64,000 nucleotides of DNA from Agaricus subrufescens (GCA_029945375.1 CM057058.1:3906001-3970000); one strand, 5' to 3'. Positions 42,433-54,378 are shown, counted from the stretch's first letter. Numbers and translations: made by a program. Notes: generated by a model not told the origin, from the sequence alone.

Positions 42433-43078
42433 ATTGATGCATGTTAATTCAGTCAGACAGCTGTGTTTGTAATGTCAGGTTAGAGAGGAGGGGGATGGAA
42501 GGAGGAAGGAAGAAGGAGGAAGGAGGAGTTGACAAGGGTGTTGCTAGGCTGTACTTTGACTGATTGGCGCCAGTAAGTTATAAACACAGCCAGAAATCCC
42601 ACGTACCTAACAAAGACTTCCGAATCCTCAAATCTTCTGTCACCTGAAAACAATAAAGTCTATAAATGTGGCAGTGCAACATTCTTGTGTAGTCAAATGA
42701 CTGCATGAAAGCTTCATGATAAACACACTCATCGACAATCTGAAACTCTTTGTTGCTCAATAATTTAGCCCTGGGCATGCCACAATGCAACTAATTGGCC
42801 TTCGGATATATATTTCTCATTGCAACGGTTGTCCTTTCCACCTAACCTTCTTGATTTGGATGGAGCAACCTATCCCTGTGGAAAAAATCTTGCTAAAGAT
42901 GTCACAAAATGTTCTACCCACTCGGAATGCGGTTCTCCCTCCTCTACTCGATTTGTAGATGACACTAGACGGTCATATGCACACTGATACCAAAACAACA
43001 TCTATGTGAGACATGAACTTGACATTGGCAGGAAGAAAAAAACCTTTGAGAATAGCTGGCTGGCAGAGGGCTTGTCAT
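42433..43078. other. Intergenic, no gene recognised
   Basis: Holds a purine-rich GGAGGAAGGAAGAAGGAGGA tract near 42500 and one minus-strand frame (42578-42790) without motif. Confidence 0.3.
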
Positions 43079-43723
43079 TGTTATATCCCATTTCCAGAAC
43101 TTTCTGATCATTCCTGACCTTTCCTTTTCCATCTAGAACGTTCCATTTCCATTTCCGGTATGTTCCATGGAATCCCGCTGTCAAGTTTCCTTTCAATGGG
43201 ATCTGCTTGGGACTGTTGTCTTTCGGGTTCCTCTAATTGGTAAGTCCGCTTCCAGGAACCGGTAGTGGTTGGCTGGTTATGCCGTAGTTCCTCTTGGAGA
43301 CTACAGTTGCGCTCCCATGGTCACTCTACAACCAACGCAATGCGGGTCGTAACTTTCCAACAGCCAACGTGACTGTATCCGGATCAGTACTCATTCCTAT
43401 TGCAATGCAATTGCTATATCTCTATTCCGATTCCTATTTCCATTTTCTGGAACTATTCCTTTTCCGTAATTACTCCTGTATACCTTCATATATAAGTTCC
43501 GCATTCCTGTATCTATTCCTCAGTCTGAAATTGACTTAGATTCTATTCCCTCTCAATTCCTATCTTTCTGCTTAGCGTTCCGCAACTCGCATTCTATTCT
43601 GCTATCGCTCTCTAGGCATCCAGAACCCGCTAGAGGGCACAGTGCACCTTTGCGTCACTGAGGTCAATGCCTATCCCCAAATCAGAACCGCCTAGTTCCG
43701 ACTCTGCAGTCGTGGTCTTAACA
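43079..43723 (+). repeat. 5' LTR of chromovirus 2 (645 bp)
   Basis: Starts TGTTATATCCC and ends GGTCTTAACA. Rich in TTCC/GGAA words. A possible TATA region TATATAAGTTCCGC lies near 43489. An ATG at 43667 opens the gag frame inside the LTR. Confidence 0.93.
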
Positions 43724-45189
43724 GTATTTCAAACTCCCGTTCCAGCTGGTTCCACACTTTGCTTTTGTATGAGTCGCACTCCCAGTGTTACTTTCGCATC
43801 TGGTACTCCTCCTGGCAACATTCCACTTCCCCCTGCTTGTCAACCTAAACCTCGCAGTTCCGCAAAAACTTTGGATTCTCATATCCCTGTTTCTGAAACC
43901 CCTGACATGTCTCACCAAGTTTCCGGTTCAGGTTCTTGCGCCCCTCAAGACCAGGAAGGTTCTCAATCGGTACCCCCTGGTTGCTCTCAGGAGGGTACTC
44001 CTGTTTCCAACATTCCCGGTACTCACCGGAACCCTGGAACATACGACGGATCTGGTGGAAGGGATAAGGGTAAGGGAAGAGATGGTGGTGGTGGTGACAA
44101 TGGAGGTGGAGATGGAGGTAGAGATCTGGGAGATGGGGATGGAGATGGAGAAGAGGATGGAGAGGATGATGAAGATGGTCAACATGTTCTGAATCGCATT
44201 CTAGCCAACCTCCTATCAACTATCTCAGATACACTCACTCGGAACTCTTCGCAACCTCCCGCCAATACTCCTAAAGTTGCAATCAAGGAACTGACTTCTT
44301 TCATCGGCAAGGAACCTCACAAGCTCAACAAATTCATCTTTCAGTGCCACCTTTACTTCGAGGCTAATCCAAATCAATTTCCATCGCAACACACAAAGGT
44401 TTCCTTCACCCTCTCTTATCTTTCCGGTTCCGCTCAAACTTGGTTTCAAACAACTCTCGAGGAGAATCTGATATGGGAATCTCCAATTTTGGTTCCTTGG
44501 ATCCGGTAAACGAAGCTGCGGAAGAGATTGAGCATCTTACCATGTCCGCTAATGACCACATCAACAAGTATAATGTCTCCTTTGCTCATCTCGCATTGCG
44601 TCTTCACTGGCCGGATTCCATTTTGGTCCATTGCTATTATCGCAGTCTTCCTGATCGCATCCAAGACATCATTTCCTCACTTCCAACCGACAAACCCTCC
44701 ACTCTTTGGGAATTACAGGACCTGGCTATGTGCATCGACAACCACCACTGGGAACACCATCGTGAATGGAACCGTGCCAACAAGCAATCCACTTCGAAGG
44801 ACTCCAACCCGCAACAAAAGCAGAAGAACAAACCCGCAAATTCCAGCAACAACAACTCGCAATTGCAATCATCGTCTTCCGGTAACCAATCCAACAACAA
44901 TGCTAAACCCGGGAAACCCGCAAATGCAAATTTGCAATCTGGTTCCTCTTCCTCTTCCTCAAATCCTCTCGCAAACATCCTCAGTCGCAATAGCAAACTC
45001 ACTCCTCAGGAACGCCAGCGTCGGAAGGACAAGAACTTGTGTATGTTCTGCGGAGGAGGCGGCCATACCGCTGAGAATTGCCCGAAGAAGAATACTAGCA
45101 AATCTGACAACTCTAACAAGCCAAAGGGCTGATCAGCTGTAGTTGAAGGTACTTCCATGAGTTCCGCTCCTGCGAGCTCAGGAAACTAA
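43667..45189 (+). pseudogene. gag: Gag of chromovirus 2, frameshifted
   Basis: Pro/Ser-rich N-terminus, a Gly/Asp-rich low-complexity tract (44050-44185), then a gag core (FIGKEPHKLNKFIFQCHLYF, VSFTLSYLSGSAQTWF). The frame must change between about 44440 and 44510 to continue as FGSLDPVNEAAEEIEHL, LPDRIQDIISSLP and a single CCHC knuckle CMFCGGGGHTAENC near 45040. Compared with relatives a short stretch seems deleted at the frameshift. TGA at 45130-45132 occurs where Arg is expected (KPKG-R-S), and reading can continue to TAA at about 45187. Confidence 0.88.
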
Positions 45190-45215
45190 TCCATGGTCCC
45201 CTTGACTCTGCATAG

Positions 45216-48200
45216 GTGGGGGATCACGTTGACACCCTCTGTGCTTCAGAGACCGATCCGAATTCCCTTCGCATTTTTCTTTCTCCTACGGACACTTCTT
45301 CTATTTCCGACATTCCTGCACTGGTGGACAGTGGTTTGACTCATTGTTTTATTTTGAATTCCTTTGTTCATAAACATGGTATCCCGACAGTTCTGATTAC
45401 TCCTGTTAAGCTTCATCTCTTTGATGGGACTTCTAGCTCTTTTGTTTCCGAGGTTGCGAAATTTCCTGTATCTTTTCCTACTGGTGAATCTATGACACTT
45501 TCCCTCTATGTCACTTCACTGGATCCACAGACTCTAGTGGTTCTTGGGCACGCCTGGCTGTCCCGCTACAATCTGTTGATTGACTGGGTTACTGGCCACA
45601 TCACTTTCCGTTCCACTCCTGTCAAGATTCTGCCTACTCTTTGCGCACTGCCTTCCAATGACACTGTGCCACAAACATCGGTATCAGATTCCATCATGGA
45701 AGCAACTTCCAATTCACCCGCCAGAATAGACATTCGTCTAGTCAATGCCACTGCCTTTGCGCAAGCATCCCAACTTCCTGGCTCTCATCACTTCACCCTC
45801 AACCTTCACTCAGTTATTGCTGCAGCATCCTCTGTTGAGGAATCTCCTGTCAACCTTTCTGCTATTCCGGCGGAATACCATGATTTTGTGGATGTATTCA
45901 GCAAGTCCGATGTGGATACGCTACCAATGCATTGACACTACAATCTCAAGATCAACTTAGAGGACGGTACTGCACCTCCTATAGGTCCGATCTATTCCCT
46001 ATCGCAAACAGAACTTCAAGCTCTTCGTGAATTCATTGACGAAAACCTCTCTATTGGTTTCATCCAACCCACAACCTCTCCCCATGGTGCTCCTGTTCTT
46101 TTTGTGAAGAAGAAGGATGATTCCCTTTGTCTTTGCATCAATTTCCGTGGTCTCAATCGGATTACTTGGAAAGATCACTACCCACTTCCCCTCATTTCGG
46201 ATCTCCTTGACTCTCCTCACAAAGCTCACACCTATACAAAGATTGATCTTCGGCACACATATCACCTTGTCCATATAGCGGAAGGTGACAAGTGGAAAAC
46301 AGCCTTCTGGACTCATTATGGGTCCTTTGAATGGCTCGTCATGCCTTTTGGTCTTAGCAATGCTCCTGCCACATTCCAGCAGTTCATGAACGTCATTTTC
46401 CAGGACTTGCTAGACGTATGCGTTACCATCTACCTCGACGACATCCTCATCTATTCCAACAATCCGGCTCAACACCGGAAACATGTCAGAGAGGTGCTGA
46501 AGAGACTTCACGAACATGGTCTCTATGCATGAGCTGACAAATGCGAATTCAATTCCGACATGGTGGAATATCTTGGGTATATCCTTTTGACTGACGGTCT
46601 CACTATGTCCGATGACAAGGTCAAGACTATCCAGGACTGGCTGGAACCTTGGAAAGTAAAGGACATCCAATCCTTCTTAGGGTTCACAAACTTTTATTGT
46701 CGCTTCATCTACAGCTATTCCGACATCATGGTTCCCTTAACTCATCTTACTCACAAAGGGATCCCTTGGAATTTTGGTTCCGATGCCCGGAATGCCTTTG
46801 AAACCCTCAAGAAGGCCTTCACTTCCGCTCCCATCCTCACTCACTGGATTCTGGACTCGCAAATCATTGTCAAGACTGATGCTTCTGACTATGCTTTAGC
46901 CGCTATCCTTTCCATTGTATCCCCTGATGGTGACATTCATCCAATCGCATTCCATTCCCGCACCTTCTTGTCTCCGGAACTCAACTACGACACTCATGAT
47001 AAAGAACTTCTCGCTATCTTTGAGGCATTCCACATCTGGCGTCATTACCTAGAAGGGGCTTCCCTTTTGATCAATGTTGTTACCGACCACAAGAACTTGG
47101 AATATTTTGCAACTACCAAGCTCCTTACCCATCGGCAGGCACGATGGTCAGAATACCTCTCGCAGTTTAACTTGGTCATCTGTTTCTGACCTGGTAAACT
47201 AGGAATGAAGCCGGATGCTTTGACGAGACGCTGGGATGTCTACCTAAAAGGGGAGGATAAGGGCTATGCTTTGGTCAATCTGCACAACTTCCATCCAGTA
47301 TTCACTCAAGAACAACTCACTTCATCTCTCCGCGCCTCATCCCTCGTGACCCCAGTGTTCCATGCCGCTACTATCATAGATCTTTTGCAACTCCATTCCA
47401 ACATCCTTTCCGCACTTCCCGAAGATCCCATTGCTGCACAGCACCTTGTGTCGCCCCAAGGGAGATGGTCTCTCACTTCCGATGGCTTCCTTAGGCTCGA
47501 TGGCCAGATCTATGTTCCTGATGCTAACACCTTACAACTTCACATCACATAATACCACCACGACCATATCCTGGCCGGCCATTTCGGTCAGAACAAGACT
47601 CTGGAGTTAATCTGAAGGAGTTATATGTGGCCCGGAATCTGCGACTTCGTCAAGCACTTCTGCAAGAGTTGCATTACCTGCATGCGATCCAAACCTCAAC
47701 ATCATCGACCTTACGGGACCCTCAAGCAGCTTCTGATTCCGGAACGTCCCTGGCATTCTATCTCTATGGACTTTATTGAGAAACTTCCGCAATCCTCTGG
47801 ATTTGATAGCATTCTAGTTATTGTGGACCACCTCACGAAACAAGCCATTTTTATTCCGACATACGATACCATTAATTCCGCTGAACTTGCTCAACTCTTT
47901 GTTATCCACGTATTCTCCAAGCATGGTGTCCTGTCCCATGTTACTTCCGATTGCGGTTCCGAGTTTGTATCCCATTTCTTCCACTCTCTTGGCCAAGCAC
48001 TTGACATGAAACTCCATTTCACTTCCGGATATCATCCTGAAGGCAATGGTCAAACAGAATGGATGAATCAAACTCTGGAACAGTACCTCTGCATCTACTG
48101 TAACTATCAGCAAGGCAACTGGTCGGAGCTCCTTCCACTTGCGGAATTCACATTCAATAACGCTCCCAGCGCTACTACTGGTATCTCACCTTTCTTCGCA

Positions 48201-48842
48201 AATAAAGGCTATCACCCATCCCTCGCTATCCATCCCAAATGCAACCTCGCATCCTCACGAGCTCAGGAATTTGCTATTGATCTCAACGAACTTCATGCTA
48301 CTCTCAAATATGAGATTGCATCCACTCAACAATGCTACCAGGTATCCACTGACACTCATCAGTTACCAGCACCTGACTTTGGTATTGGTCAAAGAGTATT
48401 TGTTAAGGCAAAGTATTTCCGCACTACCCAACCCTTGAAGAAGCTTTCCGAAAAGTATCTTGGTCCCTACAAAATTATTGCTCAGGCCGGAAGCCATTCC
48501 TTCACTATCTGACTTCCAGACACTATGCATGCCATCTATCCGGTATTCCATGTCTCCATGCTCAAACCCGCAACTACCAATCAAATTCCGGATTGCGTCC
48601 AACCTCCTCCAGATCCCGTTGACTTCGAAGGCGAACTGGAATACAAAATATCTCACATTGTCAACTCCAAGATCGATCATCAGAGGGCGTGCAAGTTATT
48701 GTATAAAGTATTGTGGATGGGCTATGAGGATACCGACAAGGAATTCTCTTGGCTTCCTGCAATGGAACTCAGTCACGCAATGGAATTGGTTTCCGATTTT
48801 CATGCTGCTTATCCTGCCAAGCCTGGTCCCCTTCCACTTTAA
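45216..48842 (+). pseudogene. pol: Pol of chromovirus 2, six premature stops in one frame
   Basis: Protease VDSGLTHCFI; reverse transcriptase [34 protein letters not shown] and YLDD at 46431-46442; RNase H KTDASDYALAAIL, DKELLAIFEAFHIWRHYL; integrase zinc finger YHHDHILAGHFG..CKSCITC and catalytic core MDFIEKLP, TSDCGSEF, GNGQTEWMNQ; chromodomain region YKISHIVNSK..LYKVLWMGYEDTDKEFSW. Stops: TGA 45933-45935, TGA 46530-46532, TGA 47187-47189, TAA 47550-47552, TGA 47613-47615, TGA 48510-48512. The five TGAs fall where family members have Arg (for example LYA-R-ADKCEF, F-R-PGKLG). No frameshift in 3.6 kb. Confidence 0.93.
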
Positions 48843-49223
48843 TTTTTTCCGCTAATCTCTTTTTGATTCTCTTAATTCTTTCTGATCTTCTCAAATTCAT
48901 AACATTCACTTTATCTTATCTTTCCAACTCCTTCAAGCTAACCCATCACATTTATTTCGGAACCTCAAGTCAACTTCAACTACAGATATCCTAAAGTTCA
49001 ATGTCCCAGAAACAAATATACATTGGAGAGGTGCCGGAACTGATCACATCCGCCCTCCTGATCCTCCAGGGCTTCCACCATACCTCGACCCCAATTCCCT
49101 GGCCCTATCTCCATAGTCCATCCACCTCTCCAACCTTTCCATCCCATACCAACTCCAGCTACTTTCACCCTCACAACGCACATCCATGTTCAACCTCATT
49201 GCATCCACAAGTCCTCTCATCTC

Positions 49224-50303
49224 TCACATCTGCTCCTCTGCTGCCCTTCTTGCTCTTTCCTGCACCTCTGTATTGTGCTCCAATGCCTCCAAGTTTTCCT
49301 GCTGCAATTCCAAGCTTTGCCTCTTCAAGGCATTTGCCTGCTCAACTGCTTTCCAAGACCCTGCACTCTCATCCACACTCCATGCTGTTTCAATCCTTAA
49401 CCTCTTCAGTTCTGATGCAACCCCATCCATGGAATACTGCGAAACCTCGATGTTGGGTTGTGGGTTAGACATGGAACGGGGGTGGGCAGGTGAGTGATGA
49501 GGGAGATCCTTTTCGGGATTTGGGGCAGGTGACGGTGACAACTCCAAAAGTAATAGTCACATTTTAGGGGTTGGCCTTGGGGCCACAGGAGGTTTCTTGT
49601 TGAAAGGGACAGTGGTAGTAAGCAGAATGGGAGTGGGAACTGGAACAGAACTGCTAGGTGGAGTTCCGCTTGTCAGCAGCTGGCCAGTGACGGGATGGTA
49701 TATGTGCCTGTTGGGTACTGGAACAGGCACAGTGGCTTCCTTTTCCTTCCTCTTCTTAGCGGCGGGACCCTGCAAGGAGTGTGTGCACCCCTTCTGCTTT
49801 GAACATTCCACGCATGCGGTCCCAGCAGTATGGGTCCAGCAGACAAGGCTTTGATGGGCGCATGACTTGCATTTGGTTGAGTAAACGTGGGTGCCAGCCT
49901 GCGGACTTGTTTGTGAGTTGATCTCGACGATTGGGATCAGTTTGCGCACCAGGGGTACCTTGATGCTCACCCGCTCTCCCTCATCCACTTTTCTGCTACT
50001 TTGCTTTGACGCTTGGGTTGTCTTCACAATTGTGGTTGTTTCCTTTGCCTTTGATTTCACCTTCAGAACTTCCACCCCTTCCTTGGCACCCTTTCCACCC
50101 TCATCGGAACCTGATTTCTTGACTTCCACACCATTCCCTTCAGCATCAACATCCATTGCATCTTCCGCAGTTGTTTTTTCCTTTGCAGCATCGGTATCCC
50201 ACTTCATGGCCCATGCAGTAAACTCAGCTGCAGTCATTTTTGAGAAGTTGGGGGTGGTGTTGAAGGTTGGCTGGGACATTGCGGAAAGGATGGGGAAACT
50301 CAA
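49224..50303 (-). pseudogene. Antisense zinc-cluster/coiled-coil ORF between pol and 3' LTR of chromovirus 2
   Basis: Runs against gag-pol. Starts MSFPILSAMSQPTFNTTPNF, has an Asp/Lys-rich region and a six-cysteine cluster CKSCAHQSLVCWTHT-AGTACVECSKQKGC with spacing C-x2-C-x6-C-x8-C-x2-C-x5-C, close to the Zn(II)2Cys6 pattern of fungal DNA-binding domains (last gap normally 6-8), followed by a basic AAKKRKEKE stretch. A single TGA (49557-49559) separates it from an in-phase C-terminal part with SELKRLRIETAW and a coiled coil LELQQENLEALEHNTE. About 360 codons in all. Probably a nuclear, DNA-binding accessory protein; function is inference. Confidence 0.6.
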
Positions 50304-50526
50304 ATTGTTCCAAGTCCCTTCTTATAAGCATCCCAAACCTTCCAATTCCAGATCTACCACTCGTCATTGCAACGCATTTTTAATTTCCATTGCCTCATTC
50401 CATGCCACGCTTTCCTTAAGGTTGGGATCCTCAGCTTCTATTTTTGCTCCCAACAAAGTTCTATTTTTATCCGGGCGCATTCCCTTATCAGTGCAGCCTT
50501 GAGGCTCAGCCTTAAGGGGAGGATAC

Positions 50527-51172
50527 TGTTATATCCCATTTCCAGAACTTTCCGATCATTCCCAACATTTCCTTTTCTATCTAGAACATTCCATTTCTAT
50601 TTCCAGTACGTTCCAAGGAATCCCGCTGTCAAGTTTCCTTTCAATGGGATCCGCTTGGGACCATTGTCTTTTGGGTTCCTTTAATTGGTAAGTCTGCTTC
50701 CCAGAACCAGTAGTGGTTGGCTGGTTATGCCGTAGTTCCTTTCCAGGAATACAGTTGCGCTCCCATGGTCACTCTATGACCAACACAATGCAGGCTGTAA
50801 CTTTCCAATGGCCAATGCGACTATATCCAGATTGGTACTCATTCCTATTGCGATGCGATTGCTATATCTCTATTCCAATTCCTATTTCTATTATCCAGAA
50901 CTATTCCTTTTTCCATACTTACTCCTGTACACCTTTGTATATAAGTTTCGCATTCCTGTATCTATTCCTCAGTCTGAAATCAACTTAGATCTTATTCCCT
51001 CTTGGTTCCTATCTTTCTGCTAAAGCTTTCTGCAACTTGCATTCTATTCTGCTTTCCCTCCCTAGGCATCTGGAACCTGCTGGAGGGCACAGTGTGCCTT
51101 CGTGTTGCTGAGGCAATGCCTATCCCCCAATTGGAACTGCCTAGTTCCAACTCTGCAGTTGTAGTCTTAACA
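50527..51172 (+). repeat. 3' LTR of chromovirus 2 (646 bp)
   Basis: Direct copy of 43079-43723 with many transitions, mostly C to T or G to A. The polypurine tract GCCTTAAGGGGAGGATAC lies at about 50509-50526, just before it. Confidence 0.93.
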
Positions 51173-51174
51173 CC

Positions 51175-51500
51175 ACATAAAGAAGACTCCCATATTGTTC
51201 TGCTGGGCCCCTAGTTTTTTCCTGCTCCATTGAGCTTGTACAAGGCAGCAAGACAAAATCCTGTTATTGTTAATGTACCAGCAGCATCTAAAAGAAGATT
51301 ATCTGGTTTAAGGTCATGATAGAAAGCATTTTGACTATGAATAGAGCCCTATGTGCAGTGAGGAAAGGGACCACATGTATATGGAAGTGGACTTGTAATC
51401 CTAGCTAGTAGTTGCCCAAAATAAAGGTGGGGAACTTTGTCACCAACTCCTACATCCAGGGCTGGACACCCAACAATGTAACATCAAGGGATGCTGTTTT
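51175..51500 (-). pseudogene. Chk1-like protein kinase fragment, copy 1
   Basis: Minus-strand reading gives VSDKV-HLYFGQLLA, then FYHDLKPDNLLLDAAGTLTI (kinase catalytic loop, normally HRDLKPENLLLD) and GFCLAALYKLNG (normally DFGLA). His-Arg-Asp is changed to Tyr-His-Asp. Cut on the left by the 3' LTR of chromovirus 2. Same gene as 57170-57730. Confidence 0.65.
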
Positions 51501-51680
51501 AGGAGAGGTGCTACTCACCAATCTTGTCAAAAAAATCACTGCCAGCTGCTAGTTTCATAAGCATATATATGCCAGGAAAATATCAGTGGACATGCTTGAG
51601 TTCCGCAACAACAATGTTGGATGAGCATTGACACTTCTAGCAGTTGGGTCTCCATCCCCACCCACTGCATCCAGTCTTAT
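51501..51680. other. Debris between duplicated segments
   Basis: No gene. Sequence degraded and AT-rich. Confidence 0.25.
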
Positions 51681-52310
51681 TCTACTCACGCCCTGCATTG
51701 GTTTGATTTGTTGGCCAGGTGTTCTCCTTGGTCATTGGTCCTTTGATAGGCCTGTGTATGCTGATGCTTGTGTTGTTTCCATTTAAGGTCACTCATCCAT
51801 TTAGATTAAGGTTATTGCCCCTCTCTTCAGTTCACCATTCTCAACAATCAGAACAAAATGTGAACTCAAAAATTCCTAAAGCTCTATCCATCTCCAAAGA
51901 TTCAAGAGGGAAAGATATGGAGAAGGGGCGTCTTGAGAGCAATGCTACATAGAGTTGTGAAGGAAATATGGCCAGAGGTCAAATGAATATCTAAGCAGGA
52001 TGGAATATGCAGACAGATCTGTGGCATGATAGTGTAAGTTTTGTTTCATATCTACTCCTCTGCTCCCACTAACACTATATTTAATAACCCCCTACCAACT
52101 TGAAGGGCCAGGATGCACTCTTCTTGGAGTGAGAAGAGATTGCATGTGACTGTTCAATTCTTTACTCTGAAGAATAAGGAATTTGCGATGGTTCACACAT
52201 TCAGGAACAAAAGGTTGAAGAGTCCATTGTTTGAAGGTTTGAATAGGAAGCTGGATGGGAAAAAAATTCACTATTTGCCTACAGGACTAAAGTTATACTG
52301 TAAACGTTGA
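51681..52310 (+). repeat. Segment duplicated at 59570-60060
   Basis: Shares CTCTCCTTGGTCAYTGGTCC, TTGTGTTGTTTCCATTTAAGG, CATTTAGATTAA, CCTCTCTTCAGTTCACC and GGAGAAGGGGC with 59570-60060, same strand and order. The plus strand has a protein-like tail (52113-52310: RLHVTVQFFTLKNKEFAMVH, GLNRKLDGKKIHYLPTGLKL), not recognised. It may be the remnant of an exon of the duplicated gene. Confidence 0.65.
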
Positions 52311-52671
52311 CCCCCTCGTGTTGTGATCCATACTGACATCAAACAGATATTAGTATATTAAAATACTTATGCCAATATTGTATTGTAGTTCTGCAGGCTA
52401 GATGGCTCTCAAAATATTCACGAGACAGGTATAGGTGGAAAAGACAGATCCAAGGTGGAATGCAAAGGTGGAACAATAACCCAAGGGGTAGGAGTGGGTG
52501 AATCAAGGGTCATGGGGCACATGCAACTTGAACAGACAGCATCAAAAACATGTGCAGCAGTAATGGAATAATGGTTGAACTTCACACCAAAAAGGTCTAT
52601 ATTTTCATTTCCATCACCACCACCACCACTGCCTTTGCCTTGGAGGTGATAATTTTGTTGCCACTACTACT
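52311..52671. other. Intergenic, no gene recognised
   Basis: AT-rich, with a CACCACCACCACC microsatellite at about 52615-52630. Confidence 0.3.
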
Positions 52672-53022
52672 ATGACTGAGATGTCTGGATTGAGAGGAAG
52701 CTTTCCTAGTATTCAATTTGATGGATCAAGTGCAGGTGGGGATAGTAGTATAGAGGGAGAAGAGACTGATGAAGGTATAAGTTTGGGTTCAGGTTCACCA
52801 CAATCAGGTGAGATTCAGTTTGGTGCAGCAAGGAAAGGTTGTGATGTTACTCCTGCACACACTATGGTGGTGGCTGTTAGTGCAAGTGGCATTGGACAAA
52901 GGAGATCAAGAACAGGAACTATTGTTGTCCAGGATCATTGCAATGGTGGTGTAGGGAATACTATTCACCCTATGAAAGTTGGGACTGCAAGAATGGACAT
53001 TGAAGAGACTAGATCAGTGTGA
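52672..53022 (+). CDS. Short Gly/Ser-rich hypothetical ORF, 3' end in solo LTR B
   Basis: MTEMSGLRGSFPSIQFDGSS.. to DIEETRSV. The last codons lie inside the LTR that starts at 53001, so the original C-terminus was lost by that insertion if this was ever a gene. No domain seen; low confidence. Confidence 0.3.
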   Translation: MTEMSGLRGSFPSIQFDGSSAGGDSSIEGEETDEGISLGSGSPQSGEIQFGAARKGCDVTPAHTMVVAVSASGIGQRRSRTGTIVVQDHCNGGVGNTIHPMKVGTARMDIEETRSV

Positions 53023-54378
53023 ATGTGGAAAATAAAATATAAAAATATGAAATTGAACGCAAATGCAACCCTTTGAATTACACTGAGTCTTGGGTGCAGT
53101 TCATGGGGAGAATAAATCAGGAAGAAAGTGAAAGTAAGAGTCTTGATTAAGTATTGGATGAAAATAGGGGTAGAATAGAAATGTGAAACAAGTCTCAACT
53201 GAATAGAGACCTCTTCCAGACCTATGCCGTTTTGATTAGAACCTTCGCAATGAGTGGCTAAGCTCACGACGACTGCCCTCAATAGGATGGGTTAGACACC
53301 TATCTAGGAGGGGTAGTGAGTCCGCCCTAGTGATGCCTCAACAAACTCAGAGAGCCTTGACCTGCCATTGCGCTTTGAGACAGACTGCAAGACAAGTTGA
53401 GCTAGCACTGAATGCTATCGTGATCCTATTAGACCAGTGAAGATACTCTCTTGAGTGGAACACAAGACCTTATGAGTCGAGAAAGAACTTAAGAAATGCT
53501 TAGAACACTGCAAAGTTTAACCAAACTCGATTTCACTCACACAGTGCTTGGGCAAAGATTTGATTCCAAACCTCGTCCTCGACTGGCAACTATATATGAT
53601 ACACAATAAAAAACTGAGACAAAATAGACAAATATGAAACAAATAACCAAGTCTGTATCCAGCGCTGAATGGGTATAGCCTCCTCGACTCTTCTTCTTCC
53701 ACCAATCAACAGTCTTGACTATTCAGTCTCCTTGACTGAACATCGCACTTGTCTAATCTCCCACTTCTCATTGGCTAACAAGCTTCCAACCCTAGACCCT
53801 AGTCTAGAAACTCTTGAGACACATCCCCCACTGATTAACCCATCAATAAGATGTCCTCAATTAGACTAAGCTTCTATCTTGCCTTTAGTTGCTTTGAGAT
53901 TATCACTATTACTGCCTGATCCAGAGTCTCAACTGATAATCCCAACAGTCTTGCTTCAGATTTATTCAGTCTCAACATGTGTGATTCACTTATTTCCTAG
54001 CCCTTCCCCATTAGGCAGGTAGTAGTTATTGATCCAGTCTAACATAAGATCCGCTAAAGGAACTGCACTCCGCTAAATCCTCAAACCATCCCATAACCAG
54101 TCTTGATGAGATTTCCCAATACAGTTTCCCTAGACCCAGTCTTGAGACTTTTGTTTTAAAGTCCTTGAACACAATTATATTTCCCCTAACAGTACAGTTT
54201 TCCTGTTAGGAATCATGGATGCAATCTTGACTGATCCCTGGGTCAACCTCCCTTCACACATGTCCTCAACTGATCTTATCTCTAACTGGGTGACCAATTG
54301 TTCATTCTCAAACCTAATATGTACTCCTAGCCACATTAAATATATATTTTCATGCATAAAACAGCTGGGGCTGTAACA
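53001..54378 (+). mobile_element. Solo LTR B, about 1378 bp, with 4-bp target duplication
   Basis: Colinear with solo LTR A (19969-21348). TG..CA ends; flanked by ACAT at 52997-53000 and 54379-54382. Most CTCGA words of copy A read CTTGA or CTCAA here. No internal element sequence nearby, so it is a solo LTR left by recombination. Confidence 0.85.

Larger units (their letters stand above)
43079..51172 (+). mobile_element. Ty3/gypsy chromovirus 2, decayed, 8.1 kb
   Basis: LTRs at 43079-43723 and 50527-51172 (about 645 bp, TGTTATATCC..CTTAACA), gag, pol with chromodomain, and between pol and the 3' LTR a minus-strand ORF. pol is a single uninterrupted phase from 45216 to 48842 broken only by six stops. 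No matching target duplication flanks the LTRs (GTCAT left, CCACA right). The many C/T differences between LTRs fit long residence under CpG decay. It belongs to a different lineage from chromovirus 1: larger LTRs, one zinc knuckle. Confidence 0.93.

Noticed and set aside
43667..43723. Gag start inside the 5' LTR as proof of an LTR-encoded leader
   Set aside because: The ATG is also present in the 3' LTR and the downstream gag is frameshifted; the true start may be further in.
49001..49497. Plus-strand ORFs after pol of chromovirus 2
   Set aside because: They mirror the minus-strand coiled-coil ORF, are Ser/Pro/Leu-rich and carry no motif.
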